A DNA stretch of 64,000 nt, from positions 1,550,001 through 1,614,000 of the forward strand of contig JAADJZ010000007.1 of NCBI GenBank assembly GCA_011032825.1, written 5' to 3'. This DNA is from Massariosphaeria phaeospora. Lineage: Eukaryota; Ascomycota; Dothideomycetes; Pleosporales. This document shows positions 9,316-20,323 of the stretch, piece after piece. The translations under genes were made by a program, and so were the position numbers. Under the pieces are notes generated by a model. The model saw only the letters and a program-made list of their open reading frames with translations. It searched no databases and was not told where the DNA came from. The first letter of the stretch is position 1, and each line of letters opens with the position of its first letter.

Positions 9316-12300
9316 TCATCCCCGCCACCCCCTCTCCACCAATTCATCTCCATCATCCCGACCACAATCCACATCCTGTTTCGGCGACGAGCGCCGCACC
9401 TCCCCCAAACTAGCCAGCGTAGACGACGAACCCAAGTCCGTCAAATCCTGCACGCCATTTCCACCGTCATCATTCTTGAACGGCACGTAGCAGAACGTGC
9501 AGCACGTACGGCGCGGATCCAAAAGAGCACTTAACCACGATTCGCAGCCCTGGCCTCTAGCATGATACCACTCGTCGTCGTCGTCGACTCCAGGAGGAGG
9601 AGGAAATGCAGATTCGGTAGCTGGTAGAGCAGCAGCAGCAGCAGAAGAAGAAGAAGGCGGCGTGGCTTTCGCGGCTGGGGAACGCTGTCCCGGCGGGTAC
9701 TCGTAGGTGAAATTGCACGAGCGGTCTAGTTCGTCTCCCTCGTCGGTGGGCAAACTGCGCAGACACCAGGACGCGAAATGGGGCACTGCGGGCTGCCTGC
9801 TTGGGTGCAGAGCCTCTGGCGTCGGAGCACCGCTTCGGCGTGTACGAGGGGACGGGGCAGGCGTAGGCTCGTCGTATGCGCCGTTGAGTGCATTGACGAG
9901 ATCGGCGACATCGGGGAACCGCTCTGTGCTCTCGCTGCTCGTAGGCGAAGCATTTGATTCATCATAAGTGATGTGATCTGTGCGTATAGCATTCAGGAAC
10001 CTGGCATGCTGGTTCTCTCGCTCTTGCCTGTCCAGCGCACACCCACTACTACTACCATTGGCGGCTTCCGGAAGAGCAACGAACACTGCTCCTGTACTCG
10101 CGTCTGGAAGTGCAGTTCCGTCGTGCTCGTAAGCCGCGAAGATCGCGCGAACACGTTCTGTGGATGGATCGGCTTCGTGGTTGTGGTTTAGAAATTCGCG
10201 GATTTGAGAAAGAGTCGTGTGGCGCGGCCATTGGATGAAAGAGGGCGGTTCGGTGAGGAGCACGATGGTGGACACGCTGGGGAAGAAGTAGAAGGCGTTT
10301 GCGTCGACTTGCTGAGCGTTGTCTTCGAGACCGGGACCTGGAATTGGCGTGCGGTTGGAGACGTCGGGTTCCTGTTTCTGCTGATGATGCTCGTGGCAGT
10401 CGCTACATCCACCTCGTAAACTACTAGTAGGGCTAGATTCTTCTCCCAAGCCTTTTTCCACATCCTTGAACATCGCAACGCAACGTTCCAACTCCTTGTT
10501 AGCATTCTCAAGAGCCCCCAGTACCCGAGAATTGTAATCGCTCATCTCCTCCTCCCGAGCCGCAGCCTCGTCTTCCAAATCCCGAGCCTCGTCGGTCTTA
10601 TCCGCTAACCTCTTGAAAGCGGTGTGGAGCTGATCGCTCTGCCACTTGATGGTTCTATGTGCATTGTCATATGAGACCTTCATCCGCTCGACTTCCCTGT
10701 CGAGACTCGCGAGTCGGATCTGCAGGATATGAGCAGACTCCCGCCAGTTGAAAGCGTCCATGGGGACTGAGGCTTCGGCGAGGGTATTGTAGAGTTGATC
10801 CACGTCATGTGGGCAGAACTGGACGCCGTTATTCAGGCCCCACTCAAGAGCGGTCTCAGATTCAGAAAGTTCGCATGATTCTGCCCCTGACATGTCGGTT
10901 TCCTGGTCTTCACTTGATCCAGCTCCACCCCGTAGACGTGGACCATCCTCCTCATCCTCCGCATCACTACCCTCTGAAGAAACCCGCGAAATACCATGGA
11001 AGTAAACGTCCGACGCAGAAACAACATACGTCGCGCCCTCGCCCTCAGTATCCCAATCTTTGCTCACATATCCATTCCAATCCATACCCTTCTTCTTCAT
11101 ATCCTGAGCAATCGCATTCTTGAGATCCCACTCCATCTCATGCGTACGCATTCGAATGATGCTAAGATCCTTCGGCGTCTCGAACTCAGGCCCCGGCTGC
11201 TTGAGCTCGCGGCGATGATGCAACAGTGCGATAAGGTCGTCTCGGGACGCGCCTGTAGGGAAGTGGAAGGCGTGCGCTGGATTGCGGAATGTGAGGCCGT
11301 AGGAGTGCGGGTTGTGGTTGTGGTTAGGGACTGTAAAGCCCGCGTGGAGCATGTAATGGATGTAGTGGCCGCCGTGGTTGGAGTATAGCCGAGCTGGAGG
11401 AATTAGGGGTGAGGGCGGTTGCGAATACGAGTCGCAGCGTCCTTGCTCTTCCACGAGCCAGCGGCGCGCCGTCTCGTTGATGAGATTGCGGTTTTTGTCC
11501 TGCGTTTCGAACGTAGTCAGGATGTCGAGTGGGGGCGGAGATTCGGTCTCTTCTGGGATGCGCGTTAGGAACTTGCCCGGCATGCTTGCTTTGGATGGAG
11601 CGTCGTCCAGTCCAACCACAGGGCTGAGTGACTCGCTTCGTAGACTGCCCCATTCTGGGTCCACAGTACCGTTATCGCTCGTCTCCTCGCTCTTCATAGC
11701 GTTTTCGTGTTTCGGAGCCGGCATCTCAGGCTTCAGGTGTTCTTGTCGTGCGTTCACGCTTTCTAGCTTGTTGACCTCTATCTCAAGCCTCTCGATCAGG
11801 CTCCAGATTTTCTTCTCAGGCTCAATGTCGTGCTCCTGCAGGCCAGCCGCAGGATGGTTCGTATCATGTTGTGTTTCATCAACACTCCCTTCATCCCCCT
11901 CATTGGAGTATACACTATCACTCTCAACATCATCCACAAACCCCTGACGAACTAACCAGTCAGTCACAATCCGGTGGGTAGACTCTCCCGTACCTCCATC
12001 GCCTTTCAAGACTTCGTCGGCGAGCTCGTCGATACTAGCCACCTGCTTTTCGTGCATTACGCCGGCTTGAAAGCATCCCGCCCATCCTTGGACTCCACAC
12101 TCTTCTATGTGTTGCAACCCATCAAGGATCTGCATACCCAAAGTAGAATGTTCGGCATTTTGGCTGTATAATAAGGATGCAGTGACGTTCGCGCGAAGTG
12201 TTATAAGTTGATTGCGTACACTTTCGATACAGGTAGGGAGCTTCGCCGGGATGCGTTCACCGAGCTCGTGGAGGGTTGCGAGGAGCTGGGCATAGGTGCG

Positions 12301-12330
12301 AATGTTGGAGAAGTCCGGCTCGAGTGACAT
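9316..12330 (-). CDS. Large coiled-coil hypothetical protein (orphan)
   Basis: An uninterrupted 1004-residue reading frame from the ATG at 12330. The frame stays open upstream to 12483, but only with a GTG start. I do not recognise a family. The N-terminal part is acidic and Ser/Pro-rich. A central stretch with regular charged/hydrophobic spacing (RLASLDREVERMKVSY through EEEMSDYNSRVLGALENAN) predicts a coiled coil. Two LRGG tetrapeptides flank that region, one after an acidic run and one before a CSDCHEHH cluster. The C-terminus has Ala/Ser-rich low complexity encoded by GCN/TCN repeats, then a CCTFCYVPF segment. Composition suggests a largely disordered scaffold or regulatory protein. No catalytic motif is seen. 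An upstream exon cannot be excluded. Confidence 0.6.
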   Translation of the reverse strand: MSLEPDFSNIRTYAQLLATLHELGERIPAKLPTCIESVRNQLITLRANVTASLLYSQNAEHSTLGMQILDGLQHIEECGVQGWAGCFQAGVMHEKQVASIDELADEVLKGDGGTGESTHRIVTDWLVRQGFVDDVESDSVYSNEGDEGSVDETQHDTNHPAAGLQEHDIEPEKKIWSLIERLEIEVNKLESVNARQEHLKPEMPAPKHENAMKSEETSDNGTVDPEWGSLRSESLSPVVGLDDAPSKASMPGKFLTRIPEETESPPPLDILTTFETQDKNRNLINETARRWLVEEQGRCDSYSQPPSPLIPPARLYSNHGGHYIHYMLHAGFTVPNHNHNPHSYGLTFRNPAHAFHFPTGASRDDLIALLHHRRELKQPGPEFETPKDLSIIRMRTHEMEWDLKNAIAQDMKKKGMDWNGYVSKDWDTEGEGATYVVSASDVYFHGISRVSSEGSDAEDEEDGPRLRGGAGSSEDQETDMSGAESCELSESETALEWGLNNGVQFCPHDVDQLYNTLAEASVPMDAFNWRESAHILQIRLASLDREVERMKVSYDNAHRTIKWQSDQLHTAFKRLADKTDEARDLEDEAAAREEEMSDYNSRVLGALENANKELERCVAMFKDVEKGLGEESSPTSSLRGGCSDCHEHHQQKQEPDVSNRTPIPGPGLEDNAQQVDANAFYFFPSVSTIVLLTEPPSFIQWPRHTTLSQIREFLNHNHEADPSTERVRAIFAAYEHDGTALPDASTGAVFVALPEAANGSSSGCALDRQERENQHARFLNAIRTDHITYDESNASPTSSESTERFPDVADLVNALNGAYDEPTPAPSPRTRRSGAPTPEALHPSRQPAVPHFASWCLRSLPTDEGDELDRSCNFTYEYPPGQRSPAAKATPPSSSSAAAAALPATESAFPPPPGVDDDDEWYHARGQGCESWLSALLDPRRTCCTFCYVPFKNDDGGNGVQDLTDLGSSSTLASLGEVRRSSPKQDVDCGRDDGDELVERGWRG

Positions 12331-13239
12331 GATGAGAGCCTTATCTGGGGGGGAGGGGGGGGTTCGAATGTTTATGCGGCAACGTACTTGACCGAGAAGC
12401 AAGAGAATGCCACTTATGGGAAGAAACAATAAGACAGGTATGTCGGGGCACTGAGTTTTTAAAAAAGAATGATGAGAAAACACACAGTCTTAAATGTAAA
12501 ACGGAGTACAGCTAAGAACAGCGTGTGAAGATGCAACGCGAAACATCGTGAAGTTTCTGCAGCACTGACGACAAGGAAATCTGTTCACACACCTTGAGGA
12601 TCACCAAACTGCGAATTACGTAGTGAAGTAGCAAAGACCAAAGTGATCCGTTGTAGGTTACTGTGTGACCGATTGCCAACACCAGCTATTCCGACATGCA
12701 ATCATGAGCGCAAACGCGCAACACACGTCTCACACACAAACGCCGCCACCTAGGGACAAAAGAATCTGAGAATAGCATTGCTGCAACAAGTCCTCTACGG
12801 CTAACTAACTCTACATCCGGTACGCCTCTGAGGTCTAAACTCGTAACCATGATGGGGTATATTGTATGTCGCTTGTGCGATCGCTGTAACCATACGCCGA
12901 TCTGTCAACAAAAAAAGGAAAAAGATTCCACAGCCGCCACGGAGCAGCTCCGATGAAGTATTACAGAGCGCGACAGATCCGACGGAGATGTTATGACACT
13001 GGAGTAGTCCCCATGCTCCCAATCGAAGGCGCGCCTATGAAAAACGCCCATTCGAGAAACGAAATAGTCGTAAAACCCGTTAGCGAAAGAACTTTAGGAG
13101 TCGCCACACTCTAACGCAAAGTGCCAAGCGGATGGATAGTTTTGAGGTTCGCTAGCAACGAACGCCTAAATTGTGAAAGGCTTGCAAACGCCCGGTTCCA
13201 GCGAGAAAGAAGATGCAATTGGTCCACCACTCTCAACTT
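12331..13239. other. Intergenic, no gene seen
   Basis: Spacer between two minus-strand genes, holding the 5' side of the coiled-coil orphan. A poly-G/purine run (GGGGGGGAGGGGGGGG) lies at about 12348-12363 on the + strand, just upstream of the 12330 ATG, so it is a pyrimidine tract in the sense of that gene. No coding region was recognised. Confidence 0.5.
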
Positions 13240-14154
13240 TCAACGAGTGGGTACGATACCATCCGCACCAGGGCGACCCCGGCGACCGTTGTCATCAGCA
13301 GTCCCACCTGACTTGGCAGCAGCAACAGCAGCAGCTTGCTCTCGCGCCATGGCCACCAGCCGCGCCTTTGCCTCGTTGAGTTGGATGTCGGTGGTGCGCT
13401 TTGGACTATTGCGCCTAGAGTTGGACTGGCTTCCGGGAGTTGAAGCCGGATGCGAGGGTGGATTCGAGGGTGCAAGGCCCTTTACGCTATTGGCGCGCGT
13501 CGAAGGCAAACTTCGGCCGTCCCGGGGAGTGCTACCGGGCCCACTGCGAAACTGGGTGCTCCGTGAGTCTTGACTCCCGCGTCGTGAAGTTTCCTCGCCA
13601 CTAATAGAGTTTGCTCGGGAGGGAACATAGGCCGGATCGTCGCCTTTGAGCATATGGCGGAAATTTCCGGTCCGGGCATCGATACACCACAGCTTGTAGG
13701 GACCCGGAATGAACTCGCCCTCTTCATCCCAACATTGCACCCAGGAGGTGGCGTCATCAAGGCGAAAAAAGCCGACCTGGATACCTTTCCCTTGTGAGTT
13801 GGTGATCCTGCCATACTTCTTGCGGAGCTCGTAGTCGGGGGCTAAGAAGTAGCGCTTGACGACTTTGGAGTATTTGACCGGAACGGGTGGGGTCATCTTG
13901 ATAGTCTCGGTGGGCGCTTGCGTATCGGCGGGCACTACTGGACCTCCTTCCCCGGAAACGGCCTGGGGGTCGTTGGTAGCATTTTTGTCGGTTGCAACGA
14001 GATACCATCCACGACCGGGAATGTATTCGTAGACACCGGGAACCGGGACGTCCCAGTGCTCAGTCTTGCGCTTTGGGCGCTCGACCTTTTGGTTTTTGAA
14101 CCATTTGTGCGGTGAGAAGAGCGTCTGGGTAGCGAGCAGGAGATTTGGAGTCAT
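13240..14154 (-). CDS. Hypothetical basic protein, fungal orphan
   Basis: A 304-residue reading frame from the ATG at 14154. Upstream in-frame sequence to 14325 offers only a GTG. The N-terminal half looks globular and aromatic-rich (GVYEYIPGRGWYLV, VKRYFLAPDYELRKKYGRI, WVQCWDEEGEFIPGPYKLW). The C-terminal ~120 residues are Ser/Arg/Pro-rich with a short Ala/Gln run, typical of disorder. I do not recognise a named domain. The contrast between a compact N-terminal half and a disordered tail supports real coding. A short upstream exon is possible. Confidence 0.6.
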   Translation of the reverse strand: MTPNLLLATQTLFSPHKWFKNQKVERPKRKTEHWDVPVPGVYEYIPGRGWYLVATDKNATNDPQAVSGEGGPVVPADTQAPTETIKMTPPVPVKYSKVVKRYFLAPDYELRKKYGRITNSQGKGIQVGFFRLDDATSWVQCWDEEGEFIPGPYKLWCIDARTGNFRHMLKGDDPAYVPSRANSISGEETSRRGSQDSRSTQFRSGPGSTPRDGRSLPSTRANSVKGLAPSNPPSHPASTPGSQSNSRRNSPKRTTDIQLNEAKARLVAMAREQAAAVAAAKSGGTADDNGRRGRPGADGIVPTR

Positions 14155-15634
14155 TCCAGGCGAGAGAAAGGAGACAAAGTTCCGAAACTGTATGTCTCCT
14201 TCGTTGGTTGGTATTCGTGACTTTGCGTTCGGTCGGAGTCGTGAAGGCGGTGCGGAAACAACAGCGGGGAGCCGTTTATATGGAGTGCTCAGAGGGTTGA
14301 GGCGAAACACGTGCCAGGTGTCCACAAAGGAGGCAGGATCGCAACCGCCTCAACAAGGCGTGGAAGAGCCTGAAGTCGCGCCGTCTAGCCACACGGGGCG
14401 AATGCTGTGACGTGAGTGGCCAACACCAACAATGGCGCCGTGCGAAAGCACGTGTTGGCGGATTGGAGCAGCTCAGGAGGGAGGAGGAGACGGTTGACTT
14501 TGTGTGACGAAGAAAACGAAGGCGGCGGGCTGCTCGAGTATTTAAAGGACGGGAGCTAAATTAGTTGGCGAGAAATCATTTTTCTGGGAGATCACCGACA
14601 TAAGCGTCGACTCGTTAGATAGGTGCCGCGGTGGAGTACCCATATCCACGGGAGCCCGGGTCGGTGAAAGCCATGAGAAAATTTCGAGCCCCCATTGCCC
14701 CTGGCGCGAGTGGCCTGCAAACTCAGAATTCGTCATCTTTCTGGTTCTTTCAGCGGCGGCTCGCTCAGCCCAGAACCAGCGGTCACCGTGGCCAAGAGGC
14801 CTCTCCCCCGTGTTGACCCGTGGGCCCCAGCGTCGACGGCGCGTCGCTGCTGTTTTGGCGACACCGACATGTGCCTGTCTGCACCCTCCTGGCGACGTCT
14901 CTTGATAACGACTGCGCGGCCCAATCAGCGGCCTCGAGGGCGCCCCGTGGCTATCGGGAGAAGTCGCAATGCAAGATAAAGTGGCTGACGTGCGACATGG
15001 ATAAAGGGAGGCCGTGGAGCTGCGTCCACGTCCCCTTCCGCAGAGGCTGGCGGCGGTGAGAGTGTGTCCAAGGTCGGAGGTTTTGAGGGCGGACGGGGAT
15101 GCGGCCGGCTGCCATAAGCAGAAGCCTGGCCGTCCTCTGCATGCTAAGCGAGAGACAAAAAAGCACACATCATCAGCCATCGGCATGTCGCCGTGCCCGT
15201 AGGTGGTACCACCAACATGGCTGAGACTGTGCCTTTTCACATGGTATTCAATGCAATCGCAGCGTCACACCCATCCAGCTATCTCTCGATACCCGCTTTC
15301 AATAACCCGAACGGCGCCCAGAACCATCAATCTACGGAGTACGCCCACCTGCATTCTACTACCATCCATGTCTCGCTGGCTCACAGCCAAAAACCACCGA
15401 CATGGGTCTGCTATCTATCGCATCAGTACTCCGTATGTAGTCTCGCTAGTGCGCAAGTAACCATCCTGCTCTGCCATGTAGACGCACGACCAGCTCCGTT
15501 ATTAGACCGTCTTATCCATCCGTAATCAGGCCGGCACGCTCGGGGCACACCTGCCAGACCTCAATGTACCCCCGCAGTAAGAATTATCCGTACCGCCGAG
15601 GATTAGCCGATTAGCACCAAAATCCATCTCATGT
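14155..15634. other. Gene-poor spacer, divergent promoter side
   Basis: Starts with the 5' side of the minus-strand gene ending at 14154. Some frames stay open by GC-rich composition (14542-15240 on the minus strand, for example), but that frame starts at a non-ATG codon and gives no recognisable protein. No RNA gene seen. Confidence 0.45.
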
Positions 15635-15985
15635 GCGGCAGCGCCTGCACCTGCTGCAACACCTCTACAGCGATTCAAAATACCTGCGCTTTGAACAAAG
15701 CGGTTACATCACTATGCGATAGCCAATACGAACTCTCGCAGCCTTTTTCTGATGTGGGGTTGTAGGTGCGCCTAGCCAGCCTCTACGGGCGGGGCGGGCG
15801 GGGCGGGCGGAGCGGGCGCCTTAGCACCTACAAAACACCCTCACGCTGCAGAGCAACAACTACATATCAGAAAAAGGCTGCGAAAGTCTGTGTAGCTCTG
15901 TATACAGTTGTAGACAGCTCTATTCGAAGCGCAGGTATTGTTGATGGCTGTAGGTAGTGCGGCTGAGGTGCGCGCACAGTGTTAC
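15635..15985. mobile_element. Palindromic MITE-like / foldback element
   Basis: A long imperfect inverted repeat centred near 15810. The clearest arms are TCGCAGCCTTTTTCTGAT at 15736-15753 and its exact reverse complement at 15866-15883. Further out, AATACCTGCGCTT near 15680 pairs with AAGCGCAGGTATT near 15930, with neighbouring CTACAGC/GCTGTAG. Further in, TTGTAGGTGC pairs with GCACCTACAA. The centre is a run of GGGCGGGGC units at ~15788-15818. No transposase is present, so this fits a non-autonomous foldback or MITE-type element, or a strong cruciform. Some arm mismatches are C/T or G/A, as RIP or deamination would leave. Boundaries are approximate and no target-site duplication was identified. 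Confidence 0.6.
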
Positions 15986-17703
15986 CGGTGCTTCAGCCGA
16001 AAGCCTACCGGTACCCGGGCCGTCCCCTCATTTCAACACCAACTCCGCCTTTTCACAACAACAACAACAACAACAATCTTGGCTGCAGTCATGGGGACAT
16101 GTAGCTGGGTGCAGGTGACTCTACTCACAAGCAAGCATAACATCTCTGGGATTAAGCCAAGGACTACTACCCGACTCGCAGCACCTACTTGGCCCCTCTG
16201 ACTGCAAAGCAGACGTCGAAGAAGAATGCTTCACACAGGCAATATCTGTGCGATTCTGCTTCGCAGCCAGACAGCCCAAGTTTGGTGGTACTTGCTTTAC
16301 TTTGCAATAACTTGAGGGTGTGTGGTATGGTAACGGACAGCCAACGACGACTCTCTCCTGCCCTGCGCTTTCATATCAATGCGCTGCTGGTTGACCGCGG
16401 CTCTCCAAAGTGGTCCGGGGGGAAGAGTAAACGATCTCGTGTGAGGATCATCGCCTCCGGCCATGCACGAGAAAATTCTCCGACGAGTCCGCGATATCGT
16501 CTACAAAAACCTTATAGGTGGACTGGACTTTAATGGACATCTCTATATCGATGAATCTCAACCGTTCATCTTCTTAGCGAGAGGAGATATGTAATTGCGC
16601 TGTTGGTTAGTCTTGTTGCGCGATATAATCCGGGGTTTGCTAACAGGCACCCTAGTCAAGGCCACCGAACTACGGAGTCACTTACGCTTCCTCTCGCTAC
16701 CCGGCATAGCCAGCTGCTCAGGAACCTTTAGAAAACACATACTTCATTGAAGGCTTCTTTACGATTAGACAATTTGCCTCTGTTCGCTGAGGGCTTTGAA
16801 TCAAATGTCGACAGCGTAAGTGGGTGTTGCTAACAGGGCTGCCATTGATTGCTTGACTATGTGCCCGTTATATTCCCTGATATAACCACTGGTACAACCC
16901 TCCGCTGGGATCTCGAGGCCGACCAGAAAGCCCATAACACATGTATATTTGTACTGTATAATCTGGTGGTGGCCAGTTTTGTCAATCTCCCCTCATGGAG
17001 TATGTATAGCGCCAGCAGAGGTCTCCTGCTGCCGCGTGCGAGTCAGTCAGTAAGACTTGAACAGACTCTTTACTTAATCATAGCTAAAGACAACACCTGC
17101 CAGGTCGCCAATGGCCGGAGCACCTGCCGCCGCTATCCTGTATGGAGAGAGATCGACAATAAGGCCACTACTAGATTATACGGTACCTGAGTCTGGATCC
17201 GGTACAGGCTCTCGACCGTTAGTCGTCTAACGCAGTTTAGCGTTACTTCAAAAGCAGCTTTATAAGGCTCTTCCTATTCCAGACGCACTTTCACAACAGC
17301 TTTACTCTCGTCGTTATCATGGACGCAGGACCCTATACGGCTCACTGTCGCAACGTCGAGGGCGATACGCAAACAACCAACAACAACGGCTAAGCGCGGG
17401 ATCTTAACCGAACAACTGGCATACGCTTAACGTACTAGGCGATTAGGTACTAAGCTCTTACTTACTCCACCCATCAACCAAAGCGGTAGGCAGGGCGCAT
17501 ACGGTACTGGTTTGCAACAGTCTTCGACATACAATCTTTGATATTCCAGATTGGACAAGTTGGACAAGTTGGTCGTAATGCTCGGGATGTCCCTGGGCCC
17601 GTTCTACAGAACATGCCAACGAGCCAAATTCTATAAAGTTCTCTATCCTTTCCTCCTATACGTATGCCTCTTATTCTGATCTGATACTTCTCCAATCTCG
17701 ACC
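15986..17703. other. Gene-poor region, possibly decayed repeats
   Basis: No credible coding frame. A CAA triplet run lies at about 16050-16076. The sequence from 16800 to 17450 has the look of degraded mobile DNA (short hairpins such as TAACGC...GCGTTA near 17228), but no transposase or LTR pair could be recognised. The last ~200 bp are the promoter/5' UTR of the protease gene. Confidence 0.4.
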
Positions 17704-18945
17704 ATGCTGCACCGGATCAACGTCTACATTTTCTGCCTTGTTGGCTTCTTGGTTCTTTTGGGCAATACTGCCGCTGTGCCTGGAAATGACGCCATTGTCT
17801 TTGATCTGGTCCGAACCCCCGAACCCAACGCTCATCGGAAGCGGGATGATACTGTCGCTGTAGAGCAACTTGTACAGAGGACCTCACGACTGGGCATGGC
17901 CGTGGTACTCGAAGGGAAAAAGTACATTCTCAATATCGATACTGGCGCTAGTACTTCGTGGATCGCTCGGGATGACTTCGCATGCTACGATGTAGGACGC
18001 AACCTCCGCAGCCAGGACTTCTGCAAGATGGGACCTGGATTGTACGAGGAAGACTTCACGTCAATTGGTGATTTCGACGAGGCTTATGGAACACTTGCGG
18101 AGGCAGCGAGTGGACATTGGGCGAAAGAAACTATAGGACTAGGAGGATTCGACGTTGAAGATGCTCCAATTGCTTTTGTGAGTAGCCTGATCTGGAAAGG
18201 TGATGGCTTGACTGTAGGGATATTTGGTCTTGGCTGGGATCCGGATGATACGGGTGGCATAAAGTCTACAATATGGCAGCAACTTTGCAAAAAACACTGT
18301 CTACCGGTGCAGTTCACTCTTGCAACCAACCGGTATGAGGACGGAGAACATAACGCCGGCTCTATTGCCTTTGGCGGCACTCTGGATGGGCAACCTGTGA
18401 CGCCTGATGAGTGGGTAACTGTGGATGCGGTACCGGTTCCTCAAAAGCTGGACCAGTGGCATATCGACAGATCTGAGTTGGGAGTTGTTCACAATGGCGT
18501 GACAACCCAAACAGAGATTGGTCAAGTCACTCTCGTCGATAGTGGTAAGCAGCCTTTTCCGCGCTTGTTTGCTGCTTGTATACTCACTCATGCAGGTGAC
18601 CCGAAAATACGATTGCCCCAGGAGACTTTCTACGACATTATCGACATGTGGGATCCAGAACCTTGGTTTCATGACGACACCAAAAACTGGGTAGTAGACT
18701 GCACTGCCCAAGGGCCAGGGTCAGTTTACATCGAGATTGGTGGAACAAGGTTCCTGTTCCCAGTAAAAGACAACATAGTACTTCAATATGCTCTATTGGA
18801 CGAAGGCACGTGTCTCTTGCAATTAGCCGTCGGTAACGTCCTCGGCCTACCATTCATGCGGCATGTAATCGTACACCACGATTTGGAGGGCATAAAGGAG
18901 GGCAAGGGTCCCAAAATATCGTTCAAGCAAAGAGTCTACAACTAA
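17704..18945 (+). CDS. Secreted aspartyl protease-like protein (A1 family)
   Basis: Two exons, 17704..18544 and 18596..18945, 396 residues. The 51-bp intron (GTAAGC...ATGCAG) is a multiple of three without a stop, so an unspliced reading adds 17 spurious residues. Residues 1-24 form a signal peptide and a dibasic KR at 46-47 could be a Kex2-type propeptide site. The first catalytic motif is DTGA at 79-82 with a flap-like AYGT around 127-130; the second is VDSG with D279. After splicing, the residue following DSG is Asp instead of the usual Thr/Ser, so activity is not certain. Cys residues are few, as in fungal pepsins. The protein probably acts in the secretory pathway or outside the cell. 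It stands alone in a gene-poor area. Confidence 0.8.
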   Translation: MLHRINVYIFCLVGFLVLLGNTAAVPGNDAIVFDLVRTPEPNAHRKRDDTVAVEQLVQRTSRLGMAVVLEGKKYILNIDTGASTSWIARDDFACYDVGRNLRSQDFCKMGPGLYEEDFTSIGDFDEAYGTLAEAASGHWAKETIGLGGFDVEDAPIAFVSSLIWKGDGLTVGIFGLGWDPDDTGGIKSTIWQQLCKKHCLPVQFTLATNRYEDGEHNAGSIAFGGTLDGQPVTPDEWVTVDAVPVPQKLDQWHIDRSELGVVHNGVTTQTEIGQVTLVDSGKQPFPRLFAACILTHAGDPKIRLPQETFYDIIDMWDPEPWFHDDTKNWVVDCTAQGPGSVYIEIGGTRFLFPVKDNIVLQYALLDEGTCLLQLAVGNVLGLPFMRHVIVHHDLEGIKEGKGPKISFKQRVYN

Positions 18946-20323
18946 CTTGGCCTGTACAAAATGTTTATGCTGCGAGCCATCAGCTCACTGCGGCCTCCAA
19001 GTTATTCACTTACATTATTATCGTGAAGAGAAGTGAGATACGAAAAAGAATAGGGAAAGATATACTTAGTACCGTGTACGTAGCTGTCCAAAATTCTGGG
19101 AGAGGAACAACACAGGGACACTCGTTGACAACGAGGTGACGAATGCTCTTCAAATTCAAATGTTCCGTTCCACCAAAGTTCTCTTATTTCTGACGAGGCA
19201 TCAGTTTGGTTTTCGGTGCTAGACTGCCACTCGACGTGGTTGGTCTAACTTTGAACCTCCTGGCGGCGATCTGATGCAGAGGCCAAGTTACCCATATAGA
19301 CGTTGGGACTACGGTCAACAATCCACCTGTCTAGCCCTGTATTCAGAGGTCTGCATAGAGCATATGGCTATTATCAATCAGGAAGTATTACTTATTTAGG
19401 CATTACCGTAAATATTCTCTATCTTATGCGTATTTCGTCGAATCTCGGCAATCCCCCGCACTACCTATACAAGTTAATATAGGCAATTAAATACTCCGCA
19501 GCAACTCCATGGGGGCCCATGGAGCTTATGGAGAGAGAGAGCGTGGAGGGGGCTTACGGAACTCTCTTCATACAGGCCTCTGCCTGTATTCTTATTTACA
19601 GCCTGGAGCGATCTGAGCTCACGCTGAAATCAAACGAAGCTCCCTGCAACAAGCTTGAGCTTCGCGAAAGCTTCTCCGATCTGAGCAGTGGCAATCAGGC
19701 CCGCACGCTAAGGAAAACACACCATGCACTGCTATCGTTAGCATCACATTCTTTTCACTTCCGCTGAGAAGCAGGTATGTAAGAGGCACAACTGGCTTAC
19801 CTGACCTGGGGAGAGCCGACAAGGCCTCTTCCTACACTCTCCGTACAAGCGTTCCAAGACGGGGACACTGTATATTTGTGGCTTTGGCACAGCAGCATGG
19901 CCGGGCCACTTCGGATACATTTCAGGTTTGTGCAATATCTCGGCCACTGCCAGTCCGCGACATGAGCGTTTCACGGTATCTGAGCCCTGAACATGCGCGG
20001 CCGGATGTTGTGACGACGTTGTACCGCAAGGCGTGGCTGAGATTACGTTAACCTTCGTTATCGCGTCCGGTCTGATCGTGGTGGTGTCTCGATACACGTA
20101 GGGCACACCACGCAACAAAGGCCTTGGGATATGGTGTTTTCCATTGAAAGTCGTACCCGCACACTAACCGTGTCTCATTCCTGATTGCTCCTGGTCAGGC
20201 CGTGCGTAATAATTTTTTGGATACATGCTCCTCTCGTCTCAGAGCAAAGAGCGACCTGATGAAGAAATCCCATTGTCGTAACTAGAGACGCCATGTATGC
20301 CCCCACCAGAAACCACGAATTCT
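18946..20323. other. Convergent spacer, no gene seen
   Basis: Between the 3' ends of the protease gene (+) and the eL32 gene (-). A perfect 9-bp stem with a GG loop, CTCCATGGG-GG-CCCATGGAG, lies at 19505-19524. Open frames around 19519-19822 have no recognisable product. AT-rich stretches at 19380-19500 look like noncoding or decayed DNA. Confidence 0.45.

Noticed and set aside
9316..12483. Extension of the coiled-coil orphan upstream of 12330
   Set aside because: It needs a GTG start; the hydrophobic stretch it would add is out of character with the rest of the protein.
12896..13022. Possible RNA gene in the 12.4-13.2 kb spacer
   Set aside because: No tRNA-like box A/box B pair or other recognisable RNA structure could be found by eye.
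14542..15240. 232-codon minus-strand frame
   Set aside because: It begins at GTG, has Arg/Ser/Pro-rich composition typical of GC-rich noncoding DNA, and overlaps equally long frames on the other strand.
16050..16076. CAA triplet run as a coding poly-Gln tract
   Set aside because: It is not within any supported gene; treated as a simple microsatellite.
15986..17703. Degenerate retroelement
   Set aside because: The look is suggestive, but no LTR pair, primer site or protein fragment could be identified.
19505..19524. Hairpin CTCCATGGG-GG-CCCATGGAG as a functional RNA element
   Set aside because: A perfect stem, but isolated, outside any assigned transcript and without supporting context.
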